From NCBI GenBank assembly GCA_039602395.1, contig JBCNJP010000006.1, positions 8,524,766-8,588,765 on the forward strand: a stretch of 64,000 nt of DNA, written 5' to 3'. The position numbers were made by a program, and so were the translations under genes. Position 1 is the first letter of the stretch. Each line of letters starts with the position of its first letter. This stretch comes from Deinandra increscens subsp. villosa (taxonomy: Eukaryota; Streptophyta; Magnoliopsida; Asterales; Asteraceae). Shown piece after piece: positions 1-9,632 of this stretch. A model generated the notes under the pieces. It searched no databases, was not told the origin of the DNA, and saw nothing but the letters and a program-made list of their open reading frames with translations.

Positions 1-826
1 AATCTGAAGTCTGATGTGTATTTAGATAGTATTGACCTAGTTTTTGGCAACCTATATTGTAAAGGTCATATACTATGCTATGTGTATGTAATTCCAAGTT
101 GCTAACTTAGTAGATGATTAAAATGGAAAATAGACCTACTTTTTGGTAACATCTTTTTATTGTGTAAAAATATATGAAATGTTTGAGCATTGGTCAAATG
201 GTATGCAATTGCTTAATGGTATGAATGTGAAATATGAAATATATGAAATGTTTGTGCAACTGGTCAAATGGCCATTTTTGTGCAATTCGTCAAATGGCCA
301 TAATCTACAATTTACATAATCTGAACATACATGAACTTTAACATACATGGAGCCAACATAACTTACACATTTGAACCAAATGAAGCATTCAAAAGATAAC
401 TAACATAAAGATACAACCTGCATCATACATATTCCATATGCAGCATTCAAAAGATACCAAGTTTCAAAACATACATGGAACCAAGTTTCAAAAGAAAACC
501 AACTTAAACAAACAAAGTTCTAAATAAAAACACAAGTAAACTGCCATGCCAAACATTGATCAAACATCCTGCTACTGTGGAGCAACTTGAGGGGCAGCCT
601 GTGAAGATCCTTGACCCTTGCAAGATCTAGCATTATGACCCTTGTTGTGGCATTTTGAGCAGGTTGTGGTAGCACATTTCCTTGTCAATTTCCCATTTTT
701 AGCAATGCTATCAGCCAATTCATTTGCTGATATCTTCCTTTTCTTGTTTGGCCTGCCAACTTGAGTATGATGCTTTGGAGGTGTCAATGTGGTTGGGCAT
801 TTTGATGGTATCCATCTCTTTATCCT
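1..826 (-). mobile_element. Second copy of the MULE 3' region
   Basis: This stretch matches 9064-9889 of the complete MULE almost base for base, with scattered substitutions and small indels (for example a 3-bp length difference near position 153). It covers the end of the GRF gene's stop-codon region, the intergenic spacer and the 3' end of the transposase. It runs into the 500-N gap, so the rest of this copy is missing. It may be an independent insertion or an allelic or misplaced contig end. Confidence 0.85.
572..826 (-). pseudogene. MULE transposase C-terminal zinc-knuckle fragment
   Basis: Reverse-strand reading gives the end of a MuDR-type transposase: a lysine-rich stretch and then a CCHC knuckle CSKCHNKGHNARSC, ending in a Gln/Ala/Pro-rich tail. 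The same tail is present at 9633-9890 in the complete copy, with a Gly-to-Cys change just before the knuckle here. The upstream part is lost in the N gap, so this is a fragment. Such knuckles follow the SWIM zinc finger in plant MULE transposases and are expected to bind nucleic acid. Confidence 0.8.
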
Positions 827-1326
827 NNNNNNNNNNNNNNNNNNNNNNNNNNNNNNNNNNNNNNNNNNNNNNNNNNNNNNNNNNNNNNNNNNNNNNNNNN
901 NNNNNNNNNNNNNNNNNNNNNNNNNNNNNNNNNNNNNNNNNNNNNNNNNNNNNNNNNNNNNNNNNNNNNNNNNNNNNNNNNNNNNNNNNNNNNNNNNNNN
1001 NNNNNNNNNNNNNNNNNNNNNNNNNNNNNNNNNNNNNNNNNNNNNNNNNNNNNNNNNNNNNNNNNNNNNNNNNNNNNNNNNNNNNNNNNNNNNNNNNNNN
1101 NNNNNNNNNNNNNNNNNNNNNNNNNNNNNNNNNNNNNNNNNNNNNNNNNNNNNNNNNNNNNNNNNNNNNNNNNNNNNNNNNNNNNNNNNNNNNNNNNNNN
1201 NNNNNNNNNNNNNNNNNNNNNNNNNNNNNNNNNNNNNNNNNNNNNNNNNNNNNNNNNNNNNNNNNNNNNNNNNNNNNNNNNNNNNNNNNNNNNNNNNNNN
1301 NNNNNNNNNNNNNNNNNNNNNNNNNN
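827..1326. other. Assembly gap of 500 N
   Basis: Exactly 500 consecutive N. A round length usually denotes a scaffolding join of unknown size, so the order and distance of 1-826 relative to the rest are not proven. Confidence 0.99.
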
Positions 1327-1339
1327 TGTCTCTGTTGTG

Positions 1340-1668
1340 TGAAATTGCTTGAGCGTGTGGATCTTCTACTTAGTCGTAATGAAATCAATGTAAATGACTA
1401 AAACACAGAGAGTAAATACAAATATGCTTTGTATTAACCACAGAGAACAACAAAGTACACTGAGAGAATATGACACGGAAAAGCTACTGAATTCTATACA
1501 AGACGACGTATTTATACTAACTATATCACGACCGGCCGAACCTGAGGTTCGACCACATGTTCGGACCTGTCCAAACTCCAAGTTCGCTAGGAGTACGGAC
1601 CTCAAATACTTTGTATGTTTTGTCTTGCATACGATACTTCACATGACGATCAAGACCATGTATCAACA
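1340..1668 (-). repeat. C1 3' LTR
   Basis: Left copy of the C1 LTR, 329 bp. It carries a 9-10 bp insertion near 1393-1400 relative to the other copy plus scattered substitutions. The adjoining internal bases (1669-1681) read as a purine-rich tract on the minus strand, as expected for the polypurine primer next to a 3' LTR. Confidence 0.92.
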
Positions 1669-1680
1669 AACTCCTCCTCG

Positions 1681-3721
1681 GCATGTGCGGTATCATCTCC
1701 TCCATTAACACTTATATCATGTATCTTCAATCAAACTCTTCCTCGATCTTGACGATGAGTTCAATCTTGAATACTTGATATTGCATCGTGTGTAATCTCT
1801 TTATCCACAACCTTCAGAAGACTTGAAGATGTGATGTTCTCTTGCCACATGGAAACCTGCCAACATAAATAATCTTGGTGCAAAACGTCTCTTCGAGACT
1901 CCAAGATATTTTGATTTTGAAAGTTGATTTTGTATTTTGCGTTGATCAATCGAAAACAAACAAGAAACAAAATCTTTTTGGCTTTTAGAAAACTTTTATA
2001 TCAAAACACACTTAAAATCTTTTTGATATTTTCTAATAAGAAAAGTAAAAACATTACAGAATCAGACACTATTTTTATCTTTTGTGAGAAAGATCACAAC
2101 TTGGGATCATATTGGATATAACATGCTGAACTACACTTTAATTTCAATTATTGTAGCACATAAACCATGCCGATTGCAGATATATTTGTCCAACATTAAA
2201 CTCTGGCACAATTATACTCATAACATCTTGATATGTTAAGATATCGATTAAATTTGCATTGACCAGTGTACCCCACACTATCAGACATACTCAGATATGC
2301 TTTTGCTTATCACATTTTGTGATTTCATTTGTGATTTTAATCACATAATGATTATAACCATGATATGGTCAACTGTGTGCCATGCAAAAAGAAATAAGAA
2401 CGTTAAATCGTCTACCTTAAGGTCGATCTTTCGATACGCAGATAAGCAATGTTTTAAAAACCGGTTCGAACCGGCCGGTTCAACCGGTTCAACCGCGAAC
2501 CGCCCTCCTCACCGGTTTTTTGGCAATAACCGGACCGGGTTAAACCGGCCGGTTTTCCGGTTTTTTTCCGGTTCAACCGGTTTTCTGATTTTTGTTTTTT
2601 ATTTAATTTTATTTTAACATTTTTTTATTTTTCATTATTTTTAAAATTTTAAAACTTATATTTTCTTATGAAATACATATTTGATATTATTTTTGAGTGG
2701 ATTATAATTGTATTTTAACTACTTTTGTTGGGGTGTACAAGTTTATTAGCATTTTTATAAAAAAAATATATAAATCTCATAACCGGGTCAACCAGACGGT
2801 CTAACCGGTCCGACCGGTCGAACCGGTCCCGGAAGGTTTTCTGGTTCAACTAAAAAAACGGTTTTTAAAACATTGCCGATAAGGCCTCGGATTTAACAAA
2901 ATAAGAAAATAAAATAAGTTGAAATTGTATAACTCAACAACAATCAGGTCGGTACTTCCGTACACGCAAAGAAAGTCCGATGAGTTATACGAAACACCAA
3001 AGAAAATAAAGTAGAATGTTAAACGAACAACGATCAGGTCGATCTTTCGATACGCAGAGAAAGTCCGGTCGTTTGACAAAATAAATAAAATCAAACAAGT
3101 TTAAATCTTTGCAAAATGAACACATGTATACACAGTGACTTCTCATTTTATTTTTCACATATCTTTTTCTTGATATATCATGAGATATGCATCAAGATCT
3201 TGTCCACTAAGTCAAACAACAGATTTAATGTATATCACATTTGTATACTTTCTGATTTGCCGAGCCTACCTTACACATCGATCAAATGGTCTTATGGCTT
3301 TTTCACTTACTTTATCCATGAGTCAGACACTGTCAGCCAATGTACCATCATTTCCCAAACATGTCAGATACAATTTCTCATTTTTCAATGTTTTTGGCTT
3401 TTTGCATTATTCAATGTTTTTGTCTTTTTTTCAAATTTCTCCCTCTAAAAATGACAACTCTATGCATAGATTTTCATTTTTACAATTTGAAAAACAACAC
3501 ACTATTTTTGAATTTTGCAAAAACAAACTCCCCCTCAGAATGAGACGGAGTGGAAAAACCAAGAAAATTGATCAATCAACACAAATACTCTTAGTTTAGC
3601 ATTTTGAAAACAAAAGTTGATTTTAAAATTCAGGTTAAATTAGCACAGATATTCCACAATCAGCAATTTTCCAATCATCGAAATTTCTTCTTGAAATACC
3701 TGCTTGACACCAAATAAAACA
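1681..3721 (-). other. C1 untranslated tail without pol
   Basis: AT-rich region between the gag stop and the 3' LTR. It holds blocks near 2930-3090 that match, in reverse orientation, the spacer downstream of C2 pol (about 45980-46230), with the recurring phrase 'tacgcagagaaagtccg'. Phe-rich reading frames here look accidental. A MITE sits at 2447-2875. No integrase or RT motif is visible. Confidence 0.75.
2447..2875. mobile_element. hAT-type MITE
   Basis: A 429-bp insert with terminal inverted repeats CAATGTTTTAAAAACCG and CGGTTTTTAAAACATTG. It is flanked by an 8-bp duplication with one mismatch, cagataag (2439-2446) and ccgataag (2876-2883). CA..TG termini and 8-bp duplications fit the hAT superfamily. 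The interior ends are rich in AACCGGTT and CCGGCCGG palindromes. No coding capacity; it sits inside the C1 tail and so is younger than C1. Confidence 0.85.
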
Positions 3722-6700
3722 TCAGTTGCTCTGGGATCGACCCGATTCAACAGCGTCGGGTCGCCCGGTGTCTTCCACATAGTCTTTGTTGGCCGTGGAA
3801 ACAACTTTCGGTTTCCAAAGTTGTAAAAGTTTTAATTTTTGATCAGATGCAGAATCAGATTCAACCGACGTACTTGGTTTACGAGTTGATTTAATCGTTG
3901 GGGACCAAGGTTCATCAAAAATTTGACCTTTAGTATCCACATATTTGGTAGTTTTATGGATATATGCAGTCGTCGGATAATCAGCAGCAAGATGTCCCGG
4001 TTGAAGACATACGTAACAAAGTCTTTCTTTAAAATTGTTTGAAAATTGTTTTGATTTTGAAAAACCAGATGAATGTTCAGAACTAAAATTATCAAAGAAA
4101 CCATCAGAAGAATCATACCTAGGAGAGGGACTTCTTGAAGATGACGATCTTTTAGAAGAATAAGAAAATTCTTTCTGTGATGGTGATTTCTTTGCAACCG
4201 TTGCTTTAGAAACCTTCTTAGCCTTCACTGATTTCTTAGCTTGAACAGGTTCTTCCTTCACTTTGTAACCCAAACCTTTGTGTTTAGATCCTTGATTCTT
4301 TGAAGAATTTGAAAAAGAACTTGAAGCGTCTCGTGACTTAGCTTCACTAGTGAATTTAGCTTTGATATCTTTCAGCTTGTTCTTCTCAATTAACCCTTTT
4401 TCTTCTTCGGTTGCAGATGAAGAACTTGACACAACCTTATAAAAAACGTTTTCATTCTCCAACAAAACATAATTTGAAACAAATTTTGGAGCGACACCCA
4501 AAGACTTCTCCTTCTTCTTAGAATCGGACTTGTTCTTCTTGGGTGGAGTAGCAAATTTTGAATAATCATTTAATTAAGCTTTTGGATCAAGTTGAGCAGA
4601 AGTAACTTCAACAAATCCACCGGTTGAGGAACCGAGTGAGCATCCTCCTTCTGAGAACTTTCTGAACTCTGATCCTGTTTGTATAAGAAGTTTAGCAATG
4701 TCGGAGACAAATTGCAATTCTTCACTTGTCCTTTTAGCTCTAAAATTTCCAATTTCAAATCATTGATCTTTTGTTGAGCCTCAAACACATCTTTCTGTGA
4801 CTTGATGAATTTTTCATTTGGATCATCATATTCATAAGTTTGTAACTTTCGAATCTCACATTCTGCATATAATTCTTCAGGAAAATTTTCTCTCTTTTAC
4901 TTATAAATCTCAACATCTTTAGTCAAGACCCCATTTTTATCACGATAGAGAACATTCTCATCTTGAAGCATAGAAATCTTATTTTGAAGCTTCTCAACTG
5001 TAACAACAGTTTTAGCAATAAGAGCAACAACTTCCTCATACTTTTGCTGAACTGGATAGCTTTTCGCAAACAAATTCTTAAAATCTTGAGCTGCATCTAA
5101 AGCTTCAGCTTTAGCTTTTTCACATTCTTCAGCCAATTGAGACTTTTCCTTCAAAATATCTTTATGAACATGAACCAACTCATAATACATCTTTTGAAAA
5201 TCTTCTAACTCTTTCTTGAGCACCACAATCTCTTCAGTTGATAGTTGACAACGTTGTTCAAAGCTGGCAACCGTCTGGAGCAATTTCTTACATTTAAGAC
5301 ATTCAAACTCGTCAACTTTTGAACTATTAGAAACTTTGGGCAAATCATCTTGAACCAAAGATGCACTCGAATGCGAATCAGAATCAGTCAGAAAACTGTC
5401 ATCATCAACATGACGAGCAGTCAAAGCAACAGTAATTGGAACATGATTTTTTGTAACTTCTAAATCTGCATTCCGTGCAAATTCATTTGAATGCAAAAAT
5501 GTATTGGTCCAATCATGAGCAAAAGTAACAGATTTCTTCTCAACCTTTTCAGCGTCATTTAATGGATGAAAAACTAAATGCGCATGTTGAGCAGTCTTCA
5601 ATTTACTTTCTGTAGAACTTGGACATTCTCGAGCAAAATGACCATAAACTGAACATTTATAACATTTCACCTTGGACTTGTCCAAACCAATCTTCCCTTC
5701 CTGATTCAGTCTCTTTTTACCAGTTCTATTGAAAAATTTCTTTGTCCTTCAAACCAACATAGCATATTGCCAGTTCAGATCCATTTTCTCTAAATGATCA
5801 TAATCAATTTGATCATAATCTTCATTTGCTAATTCAGCATTATTCACAGCACCAGTGATAACACCAAAATATGAAGAAACTAATGCAGACATCAAAACAT
5901 TATAATCATCGATAGTTGGAACAGACAATGCACTTTGAGTTGAAGAACTAGGATTCGAAACAGTACAACCAGCAGCAGAATAACTTGGAATTTCAGATTT
6001 ACCTGCAATAAATGATGTAGTTGGTGCAGAACTAAGAATATTCGATTTTCCAGCATTCAAAGTTGAATCATTATTACCATAATACACTGCAAGATTTTGA
6101 ACTTGCTCAGGAAGTGACTTGTTCACTGTTAAATCCATATCCCTTGCTTGGATTCGTTGAATCAGATCATTAAAAGTCATTTTTGAATAATCTTTATCAT
6201 GAAAAACCATCATCACATAATTCTCCCATTTCTCTGGTGGGGCTTCCATGATCTTGTCTTTCTTATCAGCTTCATCTTTTGTAAGATTCACCAATTTCAT
6301 TTCACTCATTAAATGAGCAAATCGTGCAATCAAATTTGGAATCGATTCATTATGATAATGTTTGAAACTATCAAATTCTTTCTTCAGCACCTTTTGGCGA
6401 CTTTTCTTGTATTGGTCATTACCTTCACATCTCATTTCTAAAGCATCCCACAAACTCTTTGCCATGTAGTTACTTGAAAATTGATGTAATAATTCTGTTG
6501 GTAATGCCATCGTTAAAGTACCATATGCTTTCTTCTCAGCTTGATACGCTTTCTTTTGTTCACCGGAAAGCTTCCTTTGAAGAATTGGTTCCCCATCTTC
6601 ACCCTTAGGATAGACATATTGATCAGAATATGATAACCACATATCAATATCATTCGCCGAGACATACGCTTCAAACCGTGTAACCCAACTATGATAATCT

Positions 6701-6822
6701 TCCAATTTGAGCAATTTAGGAACTTTCTGACTTGTTCCGATTTCGTTATCATAATTCATCATCGATTGCATCGTAGCTTGAACCGAATTTTGAATAGCCG
6801 CGAACGCTTGAAAATCGGACAT
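3722..6822 (-). pseudogene. gag: C1 gag polyprotein, broken
   Basis: The start ATG at 6822 opens a capsid-type (UBN2-like) domain of about 357 codons. A TGA at about 5748 interrupts the frame, which then continues to a zinc knuckle CYKCSVYGHFAREC (near 5640-5680). A long coiled-coil-like Glu/Lys/Leu stretch follows (about 4900-5300), then another stop at 4897 and a frameshift near 4560-4600. The last part, from 4501, is Ser/Lys-rich and has a second knuckle, CYVCLQPGHLAADY, in which the final Cys has become Tyr. The usual role is the particle shell and RNA packaging. Several disabling changes look like single transitions. No protease or pol follows the final stop at 3722. Confidence 0.88.
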
Positions 6823-6837
6823 GTTGAAAAAACTGAT

Positions 6838-7130
6838 TACTGTTCACTCCGAACTTCCTCCGAACTCTTGCCGAACTTCCTCCGAACGTACTCCGAACCT
6901 AGTTCGAGATTAAAACTCGCCGAACTTCGTCCGAACCTAACCTTCGGACACTTAAACAACACCTAGACCTAACGAGCGCTGAACTATCACCAAACTCTGT
7001 CCGAACGTGGACCGATCTCTCACCGAACCCTCACCGAACAAAAATAACGCCTGAACGCCGCCTGAACCTCAAGTTCGGAGCGGTTACACCGAACGTGTCC
7101 GAACCTCAGACGAGCTCGACCTCACTCGAC
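6838..7130 (-). repeat. CGAAC-motif cluster in the C1 gag leader
   Basis: Between the PBS and the gag start the sequence is packed with CCGAAC and GTTCGG motifs. Some form small hairpins, such as CGAACCTAGTTCG at about 6896-6908 and TCCGAA...TTCGGA at about 6931-6949. The motif matches the cluster in the same element's LTR promoter. Confidence 0.85.
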
Positions 7131-7341
7131 ACCATTTTCTCGATTTTTAGTGTTTTTCTATGGAATTTTCGACAAAAATCCAAGTAAACTCGAAATGAAC
7201 AATCTAGAAATGAAATTTTGATGAAAAGCACACTGGAAACAATCAAACGGATCCAAAAATGATACCCATTTTCTCAAAAATGTGAATTTGATCTCAAAAC
7301 TCCGAAAAACAATGATTTCCGACTAGTAGAGCAAACCAAAT

Positions 7342-7353
7342 GCTCTGATACCA
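7342..7353 (-). promoter_or_regulatory. C1 primer binding site (tRNA-iMet)
   Basis: On the minus strand the 12 bases TGGTATCAGAGC follow the 5' LTR after a 2-base spacer. This is the usual initiator-Met tRNA primer site of plant copia elements and fixes the element's orientation. Confidence 0.93.
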
Positions 7354-7355
7354 CT

Positions 7356-7677
7356 TGAAATTGTTTGAGCATGTGAATCTTCTACTTAGTCGTAATGAAA
7401 TCAATGTAAAACACAAAGAGTAAATACAAATATGCTTTGTATTAACCACAGAGAACCACAGAGTACACTAAGAGAATATGACACGGAAAAGCTACTGAAT
7501 TCTATACAAGACGACGTATTTATACTAACTATATCACGACCGGCCGAACCTGAGGTTCGGCCACATGTTCGGACCTCTCCGAACTCCAGGTTCGCTGGGA
7601 GTTCGGACCTCAATTACTTTGTATGTTTTTTCTTGCATTCGATACTTCACATGACGATCAGGACCATGTATCAACAT
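7356..7677 (-). repeat. C1 5' LTR with promoter
   Basis: The 322-bp right LTR. On the minus strand it starts TGTTGATAC and ends TTTCA. A TATA-like box, GTATAAATACG, lies at about 7515-7525. Directly upstream of it in the sense direction (7541-7611) is a cluster of CCGAAC/GTTCGG motifs, including an 8-bp-arm hairpin at 7543-7560. Confidence 0.92.
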
Positions 7678-7682
7678 TGTGT

Positions 7683-8401
7683 CTACTCTTTTCTATTTTC
7701 AGCATGGACGATTTGGGTTTGAATTTTGATGTGAGGGCTTCAATCATGTGAAGTGGTATGTATGTGTGATCCTATTATTTGTTAGTTTTCGTAATTGTTC
7801 CGTTGGAATTTTAGTATAATCTTATGTTAGTATATGATATTGGATGATAGTCTTGCAAGTTGGTATCTTAATTTTCTACAATTTTTAACAATTATCTACG
7901 ATTTATGGTTTTACCAAATATATGGATATTAAACTTTAATTTTATGCTCAAATTCTTGATGTATTTTAAACTTTTTCATCCAAGCTGATTAAATTTTCTG
8001 CATACTTGATGAGCTTGTCATTGGGGTTCATGTTATGAAAATTATTAAGATAGAGCCTCATTATTTGCTATCTTTGCCGATTGCATGTGCTTTGATATTT
8101 TATTTATCATCATTTTATCCCCTCACTGTCTTTTTTTGATAATGCGTTGCACTTTTTAGGTTTTCATGTTAGTAATTGGTTTCACTATTATGTTGCGTTA
8201 ATATAAACACATGTTCTATAAATTGGGTTTTTTCTCTGTTTTGTAGGTTTTAGTGTTTTGTTTCTTATGTTTTGATGTCTTGAAAGTAAAAGTCTTTCCT
8301 CATTCACAGTGTTTACAGGTTAGTTTATTTTCTTCTGAATATTTGTTTAGTGATTTTCATCATTTTTATTTGGAATATGACATCAAAATTTATAAAGTTA
8401 A
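7683..8401. other. AT-rich spacer, nothing recognised
   Basis: Sequence between the C1 target duplication and the MULE. It is AT-rich with no convincing reading frame or repeat boundary. The last nine bases, TAAAGTTAA (8393-8401), are the left target duplication of the MULE. Confidence 0.6.
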
Positions 8402-8599
8402 GAGTAAATTACTGTTTGCATCCCTGAGGTTTGGGCACTTTTGCCACTTGTATACAATTTTTAAAAATTTCCCCTGCCTATCATGACGTTTCCATTTCTT
8501 TGCTAAATGTGTCCTTGATACTGACGGCTGTTAAATATTCCGTTTAACTGACCCCGTGTGTGATGCACATGAGGGTATTTTTGTCATTTCAAAAACACA
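8402..8599 (+). repeat. MULE left terminal inverted repeat
   Basis: About 198 bp, matching the reverse complement of 13167-13363 with scattered differences. It ends within a stretch reading 'gtcatttcaaaaacaca'. Such long TIRs usually hold the promoters of the element's genes; the GRF gene starts 130 bp further in. Confidence 0.93.
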
Positions 8600-8728
8600 A
8601 TTGATCCCTTTAATTACTAAACGACCGTTACACCCACCCCCTCATTCTTCTCTCTCTTCCTCCTTTATATCATTGATAGTAGCCAAAACCCTAATCCATC
8701 AATAGTTCTAAAACAACCAACGATAAAA

Positions 8729-9070
8729 ATGGTGATTTGTTCTTGTGGTTCTAAAACAGTGATTCGAACTTCATGGACTGAAGCTAATCCAGGCCGTCGA
8801 TTCCATTGCTGCGCTAGAATGGTATTCACCCTTTTGAATTCCTATACACATCTTTATGAGTAAAATTATGAGTGATTTTCTTTGATTTTTTTGCTAATAC
8901 AGGGTTCAAATTGTGGTTTTGTTAGCTGGGCAGACCCCCCATTGTGTGCAAAGGCTGTTGAAATTGTGAAAGAACTTGAAGTTAAAGTGAAGAAACTCAA
9001 GTTTTTTGTTGTCATAAGTTGGTTTTTTTTTGTTTTACTTTATCTCCAAACAAGTTCAACATGGATCTGA
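8729..9070 (+). CDS. GRF-type zinc-finger protein carried by the MULE
   Basis: Two exons: 8729-8821 and 8903-9070, with a GT-AG intron at 8822-8902 that keeps the frame. The 86-residue product opens with CSCGSK. It then has the signature PGRRF, a following HCC, and NCGFVSW, which together make a zf-GRF domain (residues about 4-42). A short charged helix (EIVKELEVKVKKLK) and a hydrophobic C-terminal segment (FFVVISWFFFVLLYL) follow, so it may be tail-anchored. Plant proteins of this shape (At4g04775-like) are known as expanded families of unknown function. GRF fingers in other proteins bind single-stranded nucleic acid. Its place inside the TIRs suggests it is an accessory gene of the element (inference). 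Confidence 0.8.
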
Positions 9071-9632
9071 AGTCTGATGTGTATTTAGATAGTATTGACC
9101 TAGTTTTTGGCAACCTATATTGTAAAGGTCATATACTATGCTATGTGTATGTAATTCCAAGTTGCTAACTTGGTAGATGATTAAAATGGAAAATAGACCT
9201 ACTTTTTGGTAACATTTTATTGTGTAAAAATATATGAAATGTTTGAGCATTGGTCAAATGGTATGCAATTGCTTAATGGTATGAATGTGAAATATGAAAT
9301 ATATGAAATGTTTGTGTAACTGGTCAAATGGCCATTTTTGTGCAATTCGTCAAATGGCCATAATCTACAATTTACATAATCTGAACATACATGAACTTTA
9401 ACATACATGGAACCAACATAACTTACACATTTGAACCAAATGAAGCATTCAAAAGATAACCAACATAAACATACCAACCTGCATCATACACATTCCATAT
9501 GCAGCATTCAAAAGATACCAAGTTTCAAAACATACATGGAACGAAGTTTCAAAAGAAAATCAACTTAAACAAACAAAGTTCTAAATAAAAACATAAGTAA
9601 ACTGCCATGCCAAAGATTGACTAAACATCCTG
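9071..9632. other. Spacer between the convergent MULE genes
   Basis: AT-rich, no coding signal. It contains repeated 'gtcaaatgg' and 'acatacatgg' phrases and presumably holds the 3' untranslated regions of both genes. It is duplicated at 8-571. Confidence 0.6.

Larger units (their letters stand above)
1340..7677 (-). mobile_element. Ty1/copia LTR retrotransposon C1, pol-less
   Basis: Two LTRs (1340-1668 and 7356-7677) begin TG and end CA on both strands and are flanked by a perfect 5-bp target duplication TTGTG (1335-1339 and 7678-7682). The PBS lies at 7342-7353 and a purine tract beside 1669, so transcription runs on the minus strand. The inside holds a long broken gag (3722-6822) and a 2-kb untranslated tail; protease, integrase and RT are absent. 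The tail near 2930-3090 resembles the post-pol spacer of C2 (about 45980-46230, opposite strand), so C1 belongs to the same large-gag copia group (SIRE/Maximus-like, inferred) and would depend on enzymes from relatives. Confidence 0.92.

Noticed and set aside
720..1401. Long reading frames across the N gap on both strands
   Set aside because: They are mostly unknown residues produced by the 500 N and carry no evidence of coding.
3116..3599. Phe- and His-rich frames on the plus strand in the C1 tail
   Set aside because: Typical of AT-rich noncoding sequence; antisense to the element and overlapping in two frames.
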